Of a stretch of DNA of 64,000 nucleotides, positions 1 to 9,169 are shown in pieces. This stretch comes from Faucicola sp902506225. GTDB taxonomy: Bacteria > Pseudomonadota > Gammaproteobacteria > Pseudomonadales > Moraxellaceae. Positions within the stretch are counted from its first letter, which is position 1. Each line of letters opens with the position of its first letter. Below the pieces are notes generated by a model that saw only the letters and a program-made list of their open reading frames with translations, was not told the origin of the DNA and searched no databases. The stretch spans positions 2,542,001-2,606,000 of the forward strand of contig LR733345.1 of the NCBI GenBank assembly GCA_902506225.1, written 5' to 3'. A program made the translations under genes and the position numbers.

Positions 1-1103
1 AGCACCCCGTGTATTTATGGACGCTCCCCTTGTTTCACTGCAATGGATGGAGCTTTCCTTGGAGCATTGGCGAGCGTGCGGGTACCAATGTGTGCTTACG
101 CAAAATTGATGCTGATTTGATTTTACGGTTGATTGCCGATGAAAAGGTCACCCACTATAGCGCAGCGCCTATCGTACACAACATGATTGCCAATGCTAAT
201 GAAGCGCTCAAAAAAGCCATCAAACATGAAGTACGTTGTAATGTCGCAGGCGCACCACCGCCTGAGTCTTTGCTCGCCAAAATGGAAGAAATGGGTTTTA
301 AAATCACGCATGTATACGGTTTGACAGAAGTATATGGTCCCGTCACCTTGTGTGTTGAGCGCCCAGAATGGGAAGATTTGACTGTCAGTGAACGCGCGCA
401 AAAAAAATCCCGCCAAGGCATGAAATCACATCTATTAGCGGGGTTTGATGTATTCAAACAAGGCACCACTACCCCAGTTGCAGCCGATGGTAGCGAAATT
501 GGTGAGCTTGCTATCCGCGGCAATATGGTGATGAAAGGCTATCTAAAAAATCGCAAAGCCACCGCAGAAGCCTTTGACGGTGGCTGGTTTAAGACCGGTG
601 ACTTGGGCGTCAAATACCCAGATGGTTACATCAAAATTATGGATCGGCTCAAAGACATCATCATCTCGGGCGGTGAGAATATCTCAAGCATCGAAATAGA
701 AAACGTGCTGTATCGTATGCCCGAAGTGGAAAGCTGTGGGGTGGTGGCTGCTCCCCATGACAAATGGGGTGAAGTACCGGTAGCCTTTATCGAAATCCGT
801 GAAGGCTCGACGCTAGATCGGGAAGATATCATTGCCCATTGCCGTAAATATTTGGCAGGTTTTCAAGTGCCTAAACATATTATTTTTGCGCAAATTCCAA
901 AAACCTCGACAGGTAAAGTGCAAAAATTTGAGCTACGTCAAGCGGCGCGCTCACTGGCGCATGAAGAAGCAAAAATCACTCACCATCATCCGCAAAGCTA
1001 TTTGGCAGCGACACCTGACTCAAACCCTAGCACTGCCATGCCTAGCTCTGCCACAGCTAGCGACACCCAAACCAACGATTCACCAGAAGATGCGGCGCAC
1101 TAA
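1..1103 (+). CDS. Acyl-CoA synthetase (AMP-binding), 5' end outside window
   Basis: This is the C-terminal two thirds of an ANL-superfamily fatty-acyl-CoA ligase, which adenylates a carboxylic acid with ATP and transfers it to CoA. The frame is open from the first bases of the window. The residues before the first GTG (HPVYLWTLPLFHCNGW) already match the family, so the gene starts upstream. Visible motifs are the adenylate-binding HVYGLTEVYGP, the GWFKTGDLG Asp motif, the hinge DRLKDIIISGGENISS and the C-terminal catalytic-lysine segment KTSTGKVQKFELR. The SGGENISSIEIE form and the FHCNGW motif are typical of AlkK-like medium-chain ligases rather than FadD. The last 50 residues are a low-complexity Ser/Thr/Pro/Ala tail. 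A hairpin terminator follows. The exact acyl substrate cannot be read from the sequence. Confidence 0.9.
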   Translation, partial: HPVYLWTLPLFHCNGWSFPWSIGERAGTNVCLRKIDADLILRLIADEKVTHYSAAPIVHNMIANANEALKKAIKHEVRCNVAGAPPPESLLAKMEEMGFKITHVYGLTEVYGPVTLCVERPEWEDLTVSERAQKKSRQGMKSHLLAGFDVFKQGTTTPVAADGSEIGELAIRGNMVMKGYLKNRKATAEAFDGGWFKTGDLGVKYPDGYIKIMDRLKDIIISGGENISSIEIENVLYRMPEVESCGVVAAPHDKWGEVPVAFIEIREGSTLDREDIIAHCRKYLAGFQVPKHIIFAQIPKTSTGKVQKFELRQAARSLAHEEAKITHHHPQSYLAATPDSNPSTAMPSSATASDTQTNDSPEDAAH

Positions 1104-1131
1104 GGCTCAATATTGGCGACTCGCATTGCAT

Positions 1132-1161
1132 ATCCTCACTCTACTAGTGGGGATTTTTGTT
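1132..1161 (+). terminator. Rho-independent terminator after acyl-CoA synthetase
   Basis: ATCCTCACT (1132-1140) pairs with AGTGGGGAT (1146-1154) with one G-U pair and a 5-base loop, and runs into TTTTTGTT. It lies 29 bases after the stop codon, so recA is probably transcribed from its own promoter in the AT-rich 1162-1400 stretch. A TATAAT hexamer at 1285-1290 is a possible -10 box, but no convincing -35 was seen. Confidence 0.7.
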
Positions 1162-1400
1162 GCAACATATGCCTTGAAAACACCCAAAAAACACCCATTT
1201 ACTTAGAGATTTTCTCATGTTATTTTTAATTAATTATTAACAATCATAAGCGACAATATATGTCGTATATCAGTGATTTAACCCTATAATTTTTCGTATA
1301 TTTTGTTATTATAGCCTTATCAATTCACTTCTTTTTTAACTTATCCCTACTTTTAAATTTTTCCCTTTTTTATGAACCTTTTTTATAACAAGGAGTCCTT

Positions 1401-2456
1401 ATGGACGAGAATAAAGCCAAAGCTTTAACGGCCGCTTTATCACAAATTGAAAAACAATTTGGTAAAAATACCATCATGCGCCTGGGTGATGAGTCAGCAA
1501 AAATCAACGTGGATGTAGTGTCCACGGGCTCATTGGGTTTGGATATTGCACTGGGCATTGGCGGTTTGCCAAAGGGTCGTATCGTCGAAATTTATGGTCC
1601 TGAAAGTTCGGGTAAAACTACTTTAACCTTGCAAGCAATCGCCCAATGTCAAAAACAAGGCGGTACCTGTGCTTTTATCGATGCTGAACATGCGCTAGAC
1701 CCTATTTATGCCAAAAAATTGGGCGTTGATGTAGACGCTTTACTTGTCACGCAGCCGGACAACGGTGAACAAGCGCTTGAAATCACGGATATGCTAGTGC
1801 GTTCAGGTGCGGTGGATATGATTGTTGTTGACTCGGTCGCTGCCCTTACCCCACGCGCAGAGATTGAAGGCGAAATGGGCGACAGCCACATGGGTCTGCA
1901 AGCGCGCTTGATGAGCCAAGCGCTACGTAAAATCACCGGTAACGCCAAACGCTCTAACTGTATGGTGGTATTCATTAACCAAATTCGTATGAAAATCGGT
2001 GTCATGTTTGGCTCGCCAGAAACCACGACGGGTGGTAACGCCCTTAAATTCTATGCGTCGGTGCGTTTGGATATTCGTCGTATTGGTGCGGTCAAAGAGG
2101 GTGAAAACATCGTCGGTTCTGAGACCCGCGTTAAAGTCATCAAAAATAAACTGGCGCCGCCGTTTCGCCAAGCAGAATTTGACATCATGTATGGGACAGG
2201 TACCAATCATCTAGGTGAAGTGGTTGACTTGGGCGTCGATATTGATGCGGTCAAAAAATCGGGCGCTTGGTACAGCTACAACGACAGTAAAATTGGTCAA
2301 GGTAAAGCCAACGCCATTAGATTCTTGGAAGAAAATCCACAAATCGCCCAAGAGATTGAAGCCAAAGTGCGCGCTGCTAAGCTTGGTAATGTCGAACCTG
2401 TGCCAGAAGAAGCGCATGACGTTGAACCCCCTGAGTTTGTCGAAGGTATGCAATAA
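1401..2456 (+). CDS. recA: Recombinase RecA
   Basis: RecA forms ATP-dependent filaments on single-stranded DNA and performs strand exchange in recombinational repair. The 351-residue protein has the usual family length. Walker A is GPESSGKTT, the Walker B region reads VDMIVVDSVAALTP, and the L1/L2 loop regions (EGEMGDSHMGLQARLMSQALR and GGNALKFYASVRLDIRR segments) are intact. The tail is acidic (VPEEAHDVEPPEF), as in other RecA proteins. The start is fixed by AAGGAG at 1390-1395, five bases before ATG. No CTGT-N8-ACAG LexA box is visible upstream, which fits Moraxellaceae, where LexA is generally absent. recX follows after a terminator. Confidence 0.98.
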   Translation: MDENKAKALTAALSQIEKQFGKNTIMRLGDESAKINVDVVSTGSLGLDIALGIGGLPKGRIVEIYGPESSGKTTLTLQAIAQCQKQGGTCAFIDAEHALDPIYAKKLGVDVDALLVTQPDNGEQALEITDMLVRSGAVDMIVVDSVAALTPRAEIEGEMGDSHMGLQARLMSQALRKITGNAKRSNCMVVFINQIRMKIGVMFGSPETTTGGNALKFYASVRLDIRRIGAVKEGENIVGSETRVKVIKNKLAPPFRQAEFDIMYGTGTNHLGEVVDLGVDIDAVKKSGAWYSYNDSKIGQGKANAIRFLEENPQIAQEIEAKVRAAKLGNVEPVPEEAHDVEPPEFVEGMQ

Positions 2457-2470
2457 CTACTTAGCTAACC

Positions 2471-2504
2471 AAAACCCTAGTTTTTACTGGGGTTTTTGTT
2501 TTTA
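2471..2504 (+). terminator. Terminator between recA and recX
   Basis: AAAACCCTAGT (2471-2481) pairs with ACTGGGGTTTT (2486-2496) around a short T loop, followed by TGTTTTT. It probably limits read-through so that recX is made at a lower level than recA, a common arrangement for this pair. Confidence 0.8.
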
Positions 2505-2561
2505 TACCGTTCAACTTATTCCTAAGCCTGTTAGCTTTTTTTAGTCACGGTTAAAACCGCT

Positions 2562-3194
2562 ATGCCAGATCCTAAATCCTTGTTAGAAAATATCGAAAAT
2601 CAGTTAATGACTGAGGAACAACGCCAAGCTTACCATGATAAGCTTAAAGCTGAGAGTTACATGCGTTGGCTGGCGTTTTATTATCTTGGGCGGCGTGAGC
2701 AGTCTAAAAAAGAGCTGCGGGACAAACTATTGGCAAAAGGATGTGATGCGGCGGCTATCGAAGCGCTTTTGAGCGAATTTGAAGCAGAAGGCTATCAAAG
2801 TGATGAGCGTATGACATCTGCATTGATCAAAGAAGGTATTGGCAAGCAGCATGGTACCCAGCGGATTTTTCAAACGCTAAAAAAACATGGATTAACCACC
2901 GTCCGTTCGGTCAGTGCGATTAATGCATGGATTGAGACGCACAATGATTTTTTTGAGGATTTATTACTCAATGATATCGAATCAGACACAGCGGATGACG
3001 ACCCAGATGAGGCCTATGAAGTGGATTGGCTTGCCCAAGCGGTGGCAGCACGGGTACGAAAATACGGTGATGCCATCCCGACAGAGCCTAAAGAAAAAGC
3101 CCGTCAACTGCGATTTTTGCAATATCGGGGCTTTGCTGCCGATGTGTGTTTTGATGCCTTAAAGTATGACTTAACTACTCTAGCCAATCGCTAG
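2562..3194 (+). CDS. recX: Regulatory protein RecX
   Basis: RecX binds RecA filaments and limits their extension and activity. The 210-residue product has the RecX signature of tandem three-helix repeats: AFYYLGRREQSKKELRDKL and the following FEAEGYQSDERM (residues about 35-85), then GTQRIFQTLKKHGL, and a final repeat ending AVAARVRKYGDAI and QLRFLQYRGFAADVC. An acidic insert of about 25 residues near positions 130-150 makes it longer than minimal RecX proteins. It lies directly downstream of recA on the same strand, the usual context. No clear Shine-Dalgarno sequence precedes the ATG, so weak translation is possible. Confidence 0.9.
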   Translation: MPDPKSLLENIENQLMTEEQRQAYHDKLKAESYMRWLAFYYLGRREQSKKELRDKLLAKGCDAAAIEALLSEFEAEGYQSDERMTSALIKEGIGKQHGTQRIFQTLKKHGLTTVRSVSAINAWIETHNDFFEDLLLNDIESDTADDDPDEAYEVDWLAQAVAARVRKYGDAIPTEPKEKARQLRFLQYRGFAADVCFDALKYDLTTLANR

Positions 3195-3202
3195 GGCCAC
3201 GG

Positions 3203-4291
3203 CTATTTTTTTACCGCCAATTGGTCAAAAATTGCGCCATCTTTAAAAAACTTGCTCATAATCTCATCCCAGCTACCAAAAACTTGATTTGGCTCAAACG
3301 TGGCAATTGCAGGAAATTGGCTTTGGTATTTTGCCAAAGTCGCCGCATCCACAGGGCGCAAATAATTCTTGGCCATAATCTCTTGGGCAGGCGTATCCCA
3401 CAAACCTGTTAAATAGGCTTTTGCCAATTCAGTGGTACCTTTTTGCTCGGTAACGGCATTCACCACAGCGACAGGGTTACTAATCTTGACAGAATAACTG
3501 GGATAAATAATCTGTAAGTTTTTATCGGCAAATTCTTTTTTGGTGATTTGCGCTTCATTCTCTGTGGTAATCAGCACATCGCCGATTTCTCGTTGTAAAA
3601 AGCTCGTTGTCGCTGCCCTTGCGCCACTGTCATACACTGCCACATTGCTCAAAATTTGCTTCACCAGCGTTTTGGTTTTGGCTTCGTCATTATTGAAATG
3701 GTGCAATCCATATCCATACGCCCCCAAGAAACCATATCGCGCTGTACCACTGGTTTTTGGATTGGCAATCACGATACTGACACCGGGTTTTGCCAAGTCA
3801 TCCCAGTCTTTGATTTGCTTGGGGTTGTTGTTGCGAACTAGTAGTACCATGGTGCTGGTATAAGGTACCGCGTTATTGGGAAACGCTTGTTGCCAGTTTT
3901 TATCCACCAAGCCTTTTTTCACCAGCAGTTCTACATCTGAGGTTTGGTTCATGGTCACCACATCCGCTTTAAGCCCATTGGCTACGCTCAAGGCTTGTTT
4001 ACTTGAGCCGCCATGCGACTGCTGGATAGTGACGGTCTGTTTTTGCTGCCCTGTAAAAATCGGGTTGTATTCTTTATACAACTCGCGGGACACGTCGTAA
4101 GATACGTTTAGCAAAGATACACCATTGCCGTTAGATGCTGAAGCGCTGGCTGCACTGTCGTTTTTGGGTGGGGCTTTTTGGCAGGCACTCAAGCTTGCCA
4201 CTGCCATCACTGAAATACCGGCTAATACCAAGACTTTGCCTTTAGAGTAAGTACGGGTGGTGAATGGGTGAGTTTGGGTCGCGTTTGTCAT
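3203..4291 (-). CDS. sbp: Sulfate ABC transporter substrate-binding lipoprotein
   Basis: A periplasmic sulfate/thiosulfate-binding protein of the Sbp/CysP family, the first component of sulfate ABC import. The N-terminus is a lipoprotein signal ending LSAC, with Cys37 as the predicted lipidated residue, so it is membrane-anchored. Family motifs are visible: LLNVSYDVSRELYKEYN near the mature start, QSHGGSSKQA, VTMNQTSDVE and NPKTSGTARYGFLGAYGY. An in-frame ATG 21 bases further upstream (4312) exists, but GAGGAAAAC sits just before the ATG at 4291, so that start is preferred. The last codons are nine bases from the recX stop, convergent. No cysTWA permease or ATPase genes are adjacent, so the partner proteins must lie elsewhere. 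Confidence 0.9.
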   Translation of the reverse strand: MTNATQTHPFTTRTYSKGKVLVLAGISVMAVASLSACQKAPPKNDSAASASASNGNGVSLLNVSYDVSRELYKEYNPIFTGQQKQTVTIQQSHGGSSKQALSVANGLKADVVTMNQTSDVELLVKKGLVDKNWQQAFPNNAVPYTSTMVLLVRNNNPKQIKDWDDLAKPGVSIVIANPKTSGTARYGFLGAYGYGLHHFNNDEAKTKTLVKQILSNVAVYDSGARAATTSFLQREIGDVLITTENEAQITKKEFADKNLQIIYPSYSVKISNPVAVVNAVTEQKGTTELAKAYLTGLWDTPAQEIMAKNYLRPVDAATLAKYQSQFPAIATFEPNQVFGSWDEIMSKFFKDGAIFDQLAVKK

Positions 4292-4414
4292 GTTTTCCTC
4301 ATAAGTTTTCAAAGTGCCAAGCTAAACATCCAATGGCTTAATGATTGAAAATATAGTAAGGATTTTTATTTATACTGTCTTGGAATATTTAATACTTTCA
4401 TTATTCCTTGGCTG

Positions 4415-4445
4415 CATAAAAAAGCCCGTAATGTATACGGGCTTT
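4415..4445 (-). terminator. Terminator downstream of ffh
   Basis: AAAGCCCGTA (4421-4430) pairs perfectly with TACGGGCTTT (4436-4445) around a 5-base loop. On the minus strand it is followed by a T run into TTTTATGC. It lies 26 bases after the ffh stop and ends that transcript before sbp. Confidence 0.85.
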
Positions 4446-4471
4446 GAAAGTACAATCCTGCGATTAAAATT

Positions 4472-5938
4472 TTAAAAACGGGTTTTGAATTTTGGCGCAA
4501 CTGGCTTGGCCTGACCGTTGACTGTGGTAGCATTCGCCCCTGCTTGGTTGTTTTGTCCAAATAATGGACCACCGCCACCGCCCATGCCTTTGGTCAACCC
4601 TTGTACCGCTTTCATCATTTTGCTGATGCCCGATGGGTCAGATAGCATCTTCATCATTTTTGCCATTTGCTTGTGCTGCTTTAACAGCTGATTGACGTGC
4701 TGCACGTCTTTACCCGCGCCTGCCGCGATACGGCGTTTACGGCTTGGGTTGATTTTATCAGGGTTTTTACGTTCAAATGGGGTCATGGAATGAATGAGTG
4801 CTTCCATTTCTTTGACCTTTTCTTCTGGTTTGGCATCTGATACCGCTTTTTGGACATCCGCACCGCTCATGCCTGGCATTTTATCTAAAAAGCCCGCCAT
4901 GCCGCCCAAATTTTTCATTTGCTGGAATTGGGTTAGCAAATCCTCAAGGTCAAACTCGCCGCCTTTTTGGATTTTTTTCGCCATTTTTTCCGCTTTTTCG
5001 CGGTCAATTTTTTGCTCGACTTCTTCGACCAGTGACAACACGTCACCCATGCCCAAGATACGCTGGGCGACACGCTCAGGGTGGAAGGGCTCAAGCGCGT
5101 CAAGTTTTTCACCACGACCCAAGAATTTGATCGGTTTGCCAGTGATGGCACGTACCGACAACGCCGCACCACCGCGCGCATCGCCGTCAGTCTTGGTCAA
5201 AATCACGCCAGTCAAAGGTAGTGCATCATTAAAGGCTTTTGCAGTATTTGCCGCATCTTGACCGGTCATTGAGTCAACGACAAACAAGGTTTCTGACGGG
5301 GTTACCGCTGCGGTTAAGGCTTTGATTTCGTCCATCATGGCTTCATCAATGTGCAGACGACCTGCGGTATCGATAATCAAAATATCTTGAAACTGTACTT
5401 TGGCTTGTTCGATGGCGCGTTTGGCGATATCAATCGGGTTTTGGTCAGCACTCGATGGCACAAAACTGGCTTTGACTTGCTCAGCAACTTGCTCAAGCTG
5501 CTTAATTGCCGCAGGGCGATAGACGTCGGCAGAGACTAGCATGACTTTTTTCTTATGGCGCTCTTGCAGATATTTGGCAAGTTTACCGGCTGTGGTGGTT
5601 TTGCCCGCCCCTTGCAAACCCGCTAGTAGATAGACTACAGGTGGTTTGCCTGTCATTTCCAGTGATTGGTTAGCACTGCCCATCATCTCGGTCAGCTCGT
5701 CATAGACGATTTTAACAAAGGCTTGACCTGGGGCTAGTTCTTTAAGGACCTCTTGACCTAGGGCTTTGTCTTTTACCCGTGACACAAAATCGCGCGTCAC
5801 TGGCAAGGCGACATCAGCTTCTAGTAGTGCCATACGCACTTCACGCAAGGTGTCTTTGATGTTGTCTTCAGTTAGCTGCCCTGTACCAGAGATACTACGT
5901 AAACTCGTCGACAGGCGTTCGGTTAAGGTTTCAAACAT
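4472..5938 (-). CDS. ffh: Signal recognition particle protein Ffh
   Basis: Ffh is the SRP54 GTPase. With 4.5S RNA it recognises hydrophobic signals on ribosomes and delivers them to FtsY. The 488-residue product shows the N domain, then the G domain with GLQGAGKTTTAGKLA, the DVYRPAA motif, DTAGR, TKTDGDARGGAAL and the FLGRGEKLDALEPFHPER closing motif (residues about 100-300). A methionine-rich M domain follows, with SRKRRIAAGAG for RNA binding. The glycine-rich tail (KGMGGGGG) is longer than in E. coli, where Ffh has 453 residues. A GAGAAA sequence lies before the ATG. It is divergent from the CcsA-like gene. Confidence 0.97.
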   Translation of the reverse strand: MFETLTERLSTSLRSISGTGQLTEDNIKDTLREVRMALLEADVALPVTRDFVSRVKDKALGQEVLKELAPGQAFVKIVYDELTEMMGSANQSLEMTGKPPVVYLLAGLQGAGKTTTAGKLAKYLQERHKKKVMLVSADVYRPAAIKQLEQVAEQVKASFVPSSADQNPIDIAKRAIEQAKVQFQDILIIDTAGRLHIDEAMMDEIKALTAAVTPSETLFVVDSMTGQDAANTAKAFNDALPLTGVILTKTDGDARGGAALSVRAITGKPIKFLGRGEKLDALEPFHPERVAQRILGMGDVLSLVEEVEQKIDREKAEKMAKKIQKGGEFDLEDLLTQFQQMKNLGGMAGFLDKMPGMSGADVQKAVSDAKPEEKVKEMEALIHSMTPFERKNPDKINPSRKRRIAAGAGKDVQHVNQLLKQHKQMAKMMKMLSDPSGISKMMKAVQGLTKGMGGGGGPLFGQNNQAGANATTVNGQAKPVAPKFKTRF

Positions 5939-6040
5939 ATAATTTCTCTAATCTATTGCTATCAATTTTATAATCTTACTATTTTATGCTAAATTAGCTA
6001 AAACTGCTAATATAATACCGATAAAATCGCGATTTGTTAC

Positions 6041-6901
6041 ATGGCTCATGCTAGTATAACCATCGCATTTTGCACGTATTTGATGATTTTTGATGAGGCT
6101 AGGGTGTTTGTAATCTTTGTACTTGCGTTAGTCTGTTATGGCTTAACTACCGTCTATTTGATGTGGGCAGTTACGCAACAAAAGCCCATCCGTAAAGGCA
6201 TGGTGCTTGGGCAATTGCTGATTGGGTTATTGGGTCATGCGGTGGTGTTATATCCTGATATCATTACCCAAGGCGGTCTAAACTTTAATATTTTTAATGT
6301 CGTGTCGTTGACGACATTGTTTATGCTGTTATTTTATTGGGGATTTTGTCTTTATCGCCAAATTTTGCCGCTTGGGATTTTGGCAACGCCGTTGGCATTT
6401 TTGGGCATGATGATTGGTTTTTTTGGCGATGCCCCGTATCACCCATTATCAATCATCAGTCCTATCTTACAAGCCCATATCATCATGTCTTTGGCTGCCT
6501 ATTCGGTACTATTTATGGCAGCAATTGCCGCGATTATGCTACGGCTACAAATCAGCGAACTCAAACGTCAAACCTTTCACCGTGTCTGGGTCGATAAACT
6601 ACCTTCACTCCAAAGCATGGAAGCCTTGCTGTTTGATATGATTACTGTGGGTTTCATGCTATTGTCGATTTCGCTGTTGTTGGGCTTTATCGATACCACC
6701 AATTTATTGGCGCAGCATTTGGTACACAAGACTGTGTTTAGTCTGTTGTCTTGGCTGGTATTTGGGGCGCTATTGGTTGGGCATTGGCGCTTTGGCTGGC
6801 GAGGTCAACGCGCAGCAAATATGACGCTATATGGTGTGATTTTGCTTGGCTTGGCGTTTATTGGGACGAAGTTTGTGTTGGAGCTGATTTTAAACAAATA
6901 A
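6041..6901 (+). CDS. Cytochrome c assembly-type (CcsA/YpjD-like) membrane protein
   Basis: A polytopic inner-membrane protein of the CcsA/ResC/YpjD family. It has about eight hydrophobic segments, for example IFVLALVCYGLTTVYLMWAV, QLLIGLLGHAVVLYP and AAYSVLFMAAIAAIMLR. Its position next to ffh, divergently transcribed, matches E. coli ypjD. The family's tryptophan-rich haem-binding signature is not obvious, so a haem role is unproven here. The start is uncertain. The ATG at 6041 and an in-frame ATG at 6083 lack a ribosome site, while a GTG at 6104 is preceded by GAGG with 5-base spacing. The C-terminal part ends with a conserved GVILLGLAFIGTKFVLELIL helix. Confidence 0.8.
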   Translation: MAHASITIAFCTYLMIFDEARVFVIFVLALVCYGLTTVYLMWAVTQQKPIRKGMVLGQLLIGLLGHAVVLYPDIITQGGLNFNIFNVVSLTTLFMLLFYWGFCLYRQILPLGILATPLAFLGMMIGFFGDAPYHPLSIISPILQAHIIMSLAAYSVLFMAAIAAIMLRLQISELKRQTFHRVWVDKLPSLQSMEALLFDMITVGFMLLSISLLLGFIDTTNLLAQHLVHKTVFSLLSWLVFGALLVGHWRFGWRGQRAANMTLYGVILLGLAFIGTKFVLELILNK

Positions 6902-6931
6902 AAACCCCAATTTTATCGCTAAAACTGGGGT
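6898..6931 (-). terminator. Terminator downstream of acpP (possibly bidirectional)
   Basis: A stem of ACCCCAATTTTA (6904-6915) and TAAAACTGGGGT (6920-6931) has one mismatch and a 4-base loop. On the minus strand it runs into TTTTATTTGTTT, so it chiefly ends the acpP transcript, opposite the convergent CcsA-like gene. Confidence 0.7.
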
Positions 6932-6980
6932 AAACTGCTGCTAAACTAAGAAATAAGTAAGCTGCTAAATTAACTAGCAA

Positions 6981-7223
6981 CTAGTTAGCCAATTTTGATT
7001 GTACATAGCTGATAGCACTTTGCACCGTGGTCAATTGTGCGCTGTCTTCGTCAGGAATGGTAATACCAAATTCGTTTTCAAAAGACATCACTAATTCAAC
7101 AAGGTCAAGTGAGTCTGCACCAAGGTCATCCATGAATGAAGATTCATTTTTGATGTCTTCTGCATTCACGCCTAATTGCTCAGCTACTGCGGCTTTTACT
7201 TTTTGTTCGATTTCGTTACTCAT
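6981..7223 (-). CDS. acpP: Acyl carrier protein
   Basis: AcpP carries growing acyl chains on a 4'-phosphopantetheine arm during type II fatty-acid synthesis. The 80-residue acidic protein has the canonical attachment motif GADSLDLVEL (the Ser of DSL is modified), the preceding SSFMDDL, and EFGITIPDEDSAQLTTV. AAGGAGAG lies seven bases before the ATG. It is the last gene of the fabD-fabG-acpP cluster, 183 bases from fabG, and that gap may hold its own promoter because AcpP is needed in large amounts. Confidence 0.98.
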   Translation of the reverse strand: MSNEIEQKVKAAVAEQLGVNAEDIKNESSFMDDLGADSLDLVELVMSFENEFGITIPDEDSAQLTTVQSAISYVQSKLAN

Positions 7224-7406
7224 GCTTCTCTCCTTGCATTGGGGTATATGATATATCGAGTAAACTACATATTAGAGCATATTATCATGCTCATTGCCTA
7301 TTTCAAAATAAAATAATGCAACCTGTTACTATTTCAAAAACTGTATTTTAAGTTCAAAAACTGCATTTTAAGGTTCGTTAGGTTGGTGTTTGGCAGGCTA
7401 AACCAT

Positions 7407-8135
7407 TTACATGTACATGCCGCCATTGACGTCAAGCACGGTGCCGGTAATATAACCTGCTTCTTCACTTGCCAAGAAATTTACCGCAGCGGCGATGTCT
7501 TCAGGTTTGCCCAGTCTGGCTAGCGGAACGGCATTAAGCATCGATTGAATCAATGCTTCATCAAGCTCGCTAGTCATGTCGGTATCGATAAAGCCTGGTG
7601 CCACGCAGTTGACGGTGATTTGGCGTGACCCAATCTCCCGAGCCAGTGAGCGGGTAAACCCTTCAATGCCTGCTTTGCTTGCCGTATAGTTGGTTTGTCC
7701 GGCATTGCCCATCGCTGCGACTACTGAGGTGATATTGATGATGCGACCTTGCCGGGCTTTCATCATGCCTTTTATGGCGCGTTTACTGGTACGAAATACC
7801 GAGGTCAAATTCACGTCGAGCACGCGCTCCCAGGCATTGTCGTCCATCCGCATAAGTAGACCATCTTGGGTAATGCCGGCATTGTTGACTAGTACCTGTA
7901 CATTGCCAAATTCTTTTTCAATGCTATCAAATAACTGGTTGATTTGCTCGGCATCTTGCACATTGAGCACACGACCTGCGCCACCTAATTCCTGTAGGTA
8001 ATCATTGACTGCCGCTGCCCCTTTTTCACTGGTAGCAGTGCCGATGACAAGATAGCCTTCATTTGCCAGACGTTTGGCGATTGCTTGACCAATTCCACGG
8101 CTAGCGCCTGTCACTAATGCAATACGTTGAGTCAT
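7407..8135 (-). CDS. fabG: 3-oxoacyl-ACP reductase FabG
   Basis: FabG reduces 3-oxoacyl-ACP to 3-hydroxyacyl-ACP with NADPH, the first reduction in each elongation cycle. The 242-residue short-chain dehydrogenase has the cofactor motif TGASRGIGQAIA, NNAG at about residue 88, the catalytic Ser in INITSVVAAMGNAGQ, YTASKAG with the catalytic Tyr and Lys, and the C-terminal ITGTVLDVNGGMYM. AAGGAAG precedes the ATG. The gene lies 17 bases after fabD and is surely co-transcribed with it. Confidence 0.97.
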   Translation of the reverse strand: MTQRIALVTGASRGIGQAIAKRLANEGYLVIGTATSEKGAAAVNDYLQELGGAGRVLNVQDAEQINQLFDSIEKEFGNVQVLVNNAGITQDGLLMRMDDNAWERVLDVNLTSVFRTSKRAIKGMMKARQGRIINITSVVAAMGNAGQTNYTASKAGIEGFTRSLAREIGSRQITVNCVAPGFIDTDMTSELDEALIQSMLNAVPLARLGKPEDIAAAVNFLASEEAGYITGTVLDVNGGMYM

Positions 8136-8152
8136 ATACTTCCTTGTTTTTT

Positions 8153-9169
8153 TTATTGGGCTGATAATTGTTGTTTTATATTGTCTAGTTTGGTGACTGT
8201 ATCGGTCGCTAGTGTGTTAATTTTCTGCGCTTGGCGTTTGGCTAGTCCTGTCAGCACACTACCGCTACCACATTCGATTTGTAAGCTGATTTGTGCGTCT
8301 GCTAACTTATTCTCAATAGTCGACCATAACACGGGCATATTGAGCTGTTCAATCAAGGCTTGTTTGATTGCGGTGACATCGTTTTCTACCCGCGCATGGC
8401 GATTTTGTATCACGGGGATGCTGGGCGAGTTAAATGTCACGTTTTCCAATTCGGCGGCAAGCTTATCGGTGGCAGGTGTCATCAGCTGGCAATGTGACGG
8501 TACACTGACTTTAAGCGGCATGCTTTTTTTACCGATCGCAACAATTTTCTCTGACGCTAAATCCACGCCTGCCACATTGCCTGCAATCACCACTTGCCCT
8601 GGCGCGTTAAAATTGGCTGGGCTGACCACTGCCTGCGCATGCGCCGCTACCACAGCATCACATATTTGTTGCACATCTTCATCGGGCAGACCTAAAATCG
8701 CTGCCATTTTACCTGTTTGTGATTGCATGGCGGCGCTCATATACTGACCGCGTTGATGCACCAGCTTTACCGCATCTGCCAAGCTCAACACCCCAGCGGC
8801 ACACAGCGCACTGTATTCACCCAGTGAATGCCCGGCAACATATGCCGGCTGTAAATCAAGCGCATCGCGCAGCACCCGCCAAATCGCCATACTAGCGGTC
8901 AATAACGCAGGTTGGGTATACGCAGTATCATCCAAAGACGCGGCACCTGACGCCCCTTGGCATATCGCCCACAAGTCAAACCCAAGCGCCTTTGAGGCTT
9001 CATCAAACGTTGCTTTGACGATAGTATACTGAGCCGCCCAATCTTGTAGCATGCCCACACTCTGCGAGCCTTGTCCTGGAAAAATCACAGCATATTTCAT
9101 AGAGGTAGCATTTTGTGATGAAGTGGCTGGTTGATTTGCGCTGGCTTGGCTTTGCATTGGGTTATCCAT
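8153..9169 (-). CDS. fabD: Malonyl-CoA-ACP transacylase FabD
   Basis: FabD moves malonyl from CoA to ACP, supplying extender units. Motifs: AVIFPGQGSQSVGM near the N-terminus, the nucleophile elbow AGHSLGEYSALCAAG, QRGQYMSAAMQ with the conserved Arg, and the late VPSHCQLM with the catalytic His. At 338 residues it is about 25 longer than usual because of a Gln/Ser/Ala-rich N-terminal extension ahead of MKYAVIFPGQ. AGGA lies four bases before the outer ATG at 9169, whereas no ribosome site precedes the inner ATG at 9100, so the longer form is kept. It is the first gene of the fabD-fabG-acpP unit. plsX and fabH, usually alongside, are absent. Confidence 0.95.
   Translation of the reverse strand: MDNPMQSQASANQPATSSQNATSMKYAVIFPGQGSQSVGMLQDWAAQYTIVKATFDEASKALGFDLWAICQGASGAASLDDTAYTQPALLTASMAIWRVLRDALDLQPAYVAGHSLGEYSALCAAGVLSLADAVKLVHQRGQYMSAAMQSQTGKMAAILGLPDEDVQQICDAVVAAHAQAVVSPANFNAPGQVVIAGNVAGVDLASEKIVAIGKKSMPLKVSVPSHCQLMTPATDKLAAELENVTFNSPSIPVIQNRHARVENDVTAIKQALIEQLNMPVLWSTIENKLADAQISLQIECGSGSVLTGLAKRQAQKINTLATDTVTKLDNIKQQLSAQ

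Noticed and set aside
1281..1400. LexA/SOS box upstream of recA
   Set aside because: No CTGT-N8-ACAG-like palindrome is present in the leader.
8127..8747. 206-codon open frame on the plus strand opposite fabD
   Set aside because: It runs antisense to a well-conserved gene, has no ribosome site and encodes a Cys/Ser-rich nonsense protein.
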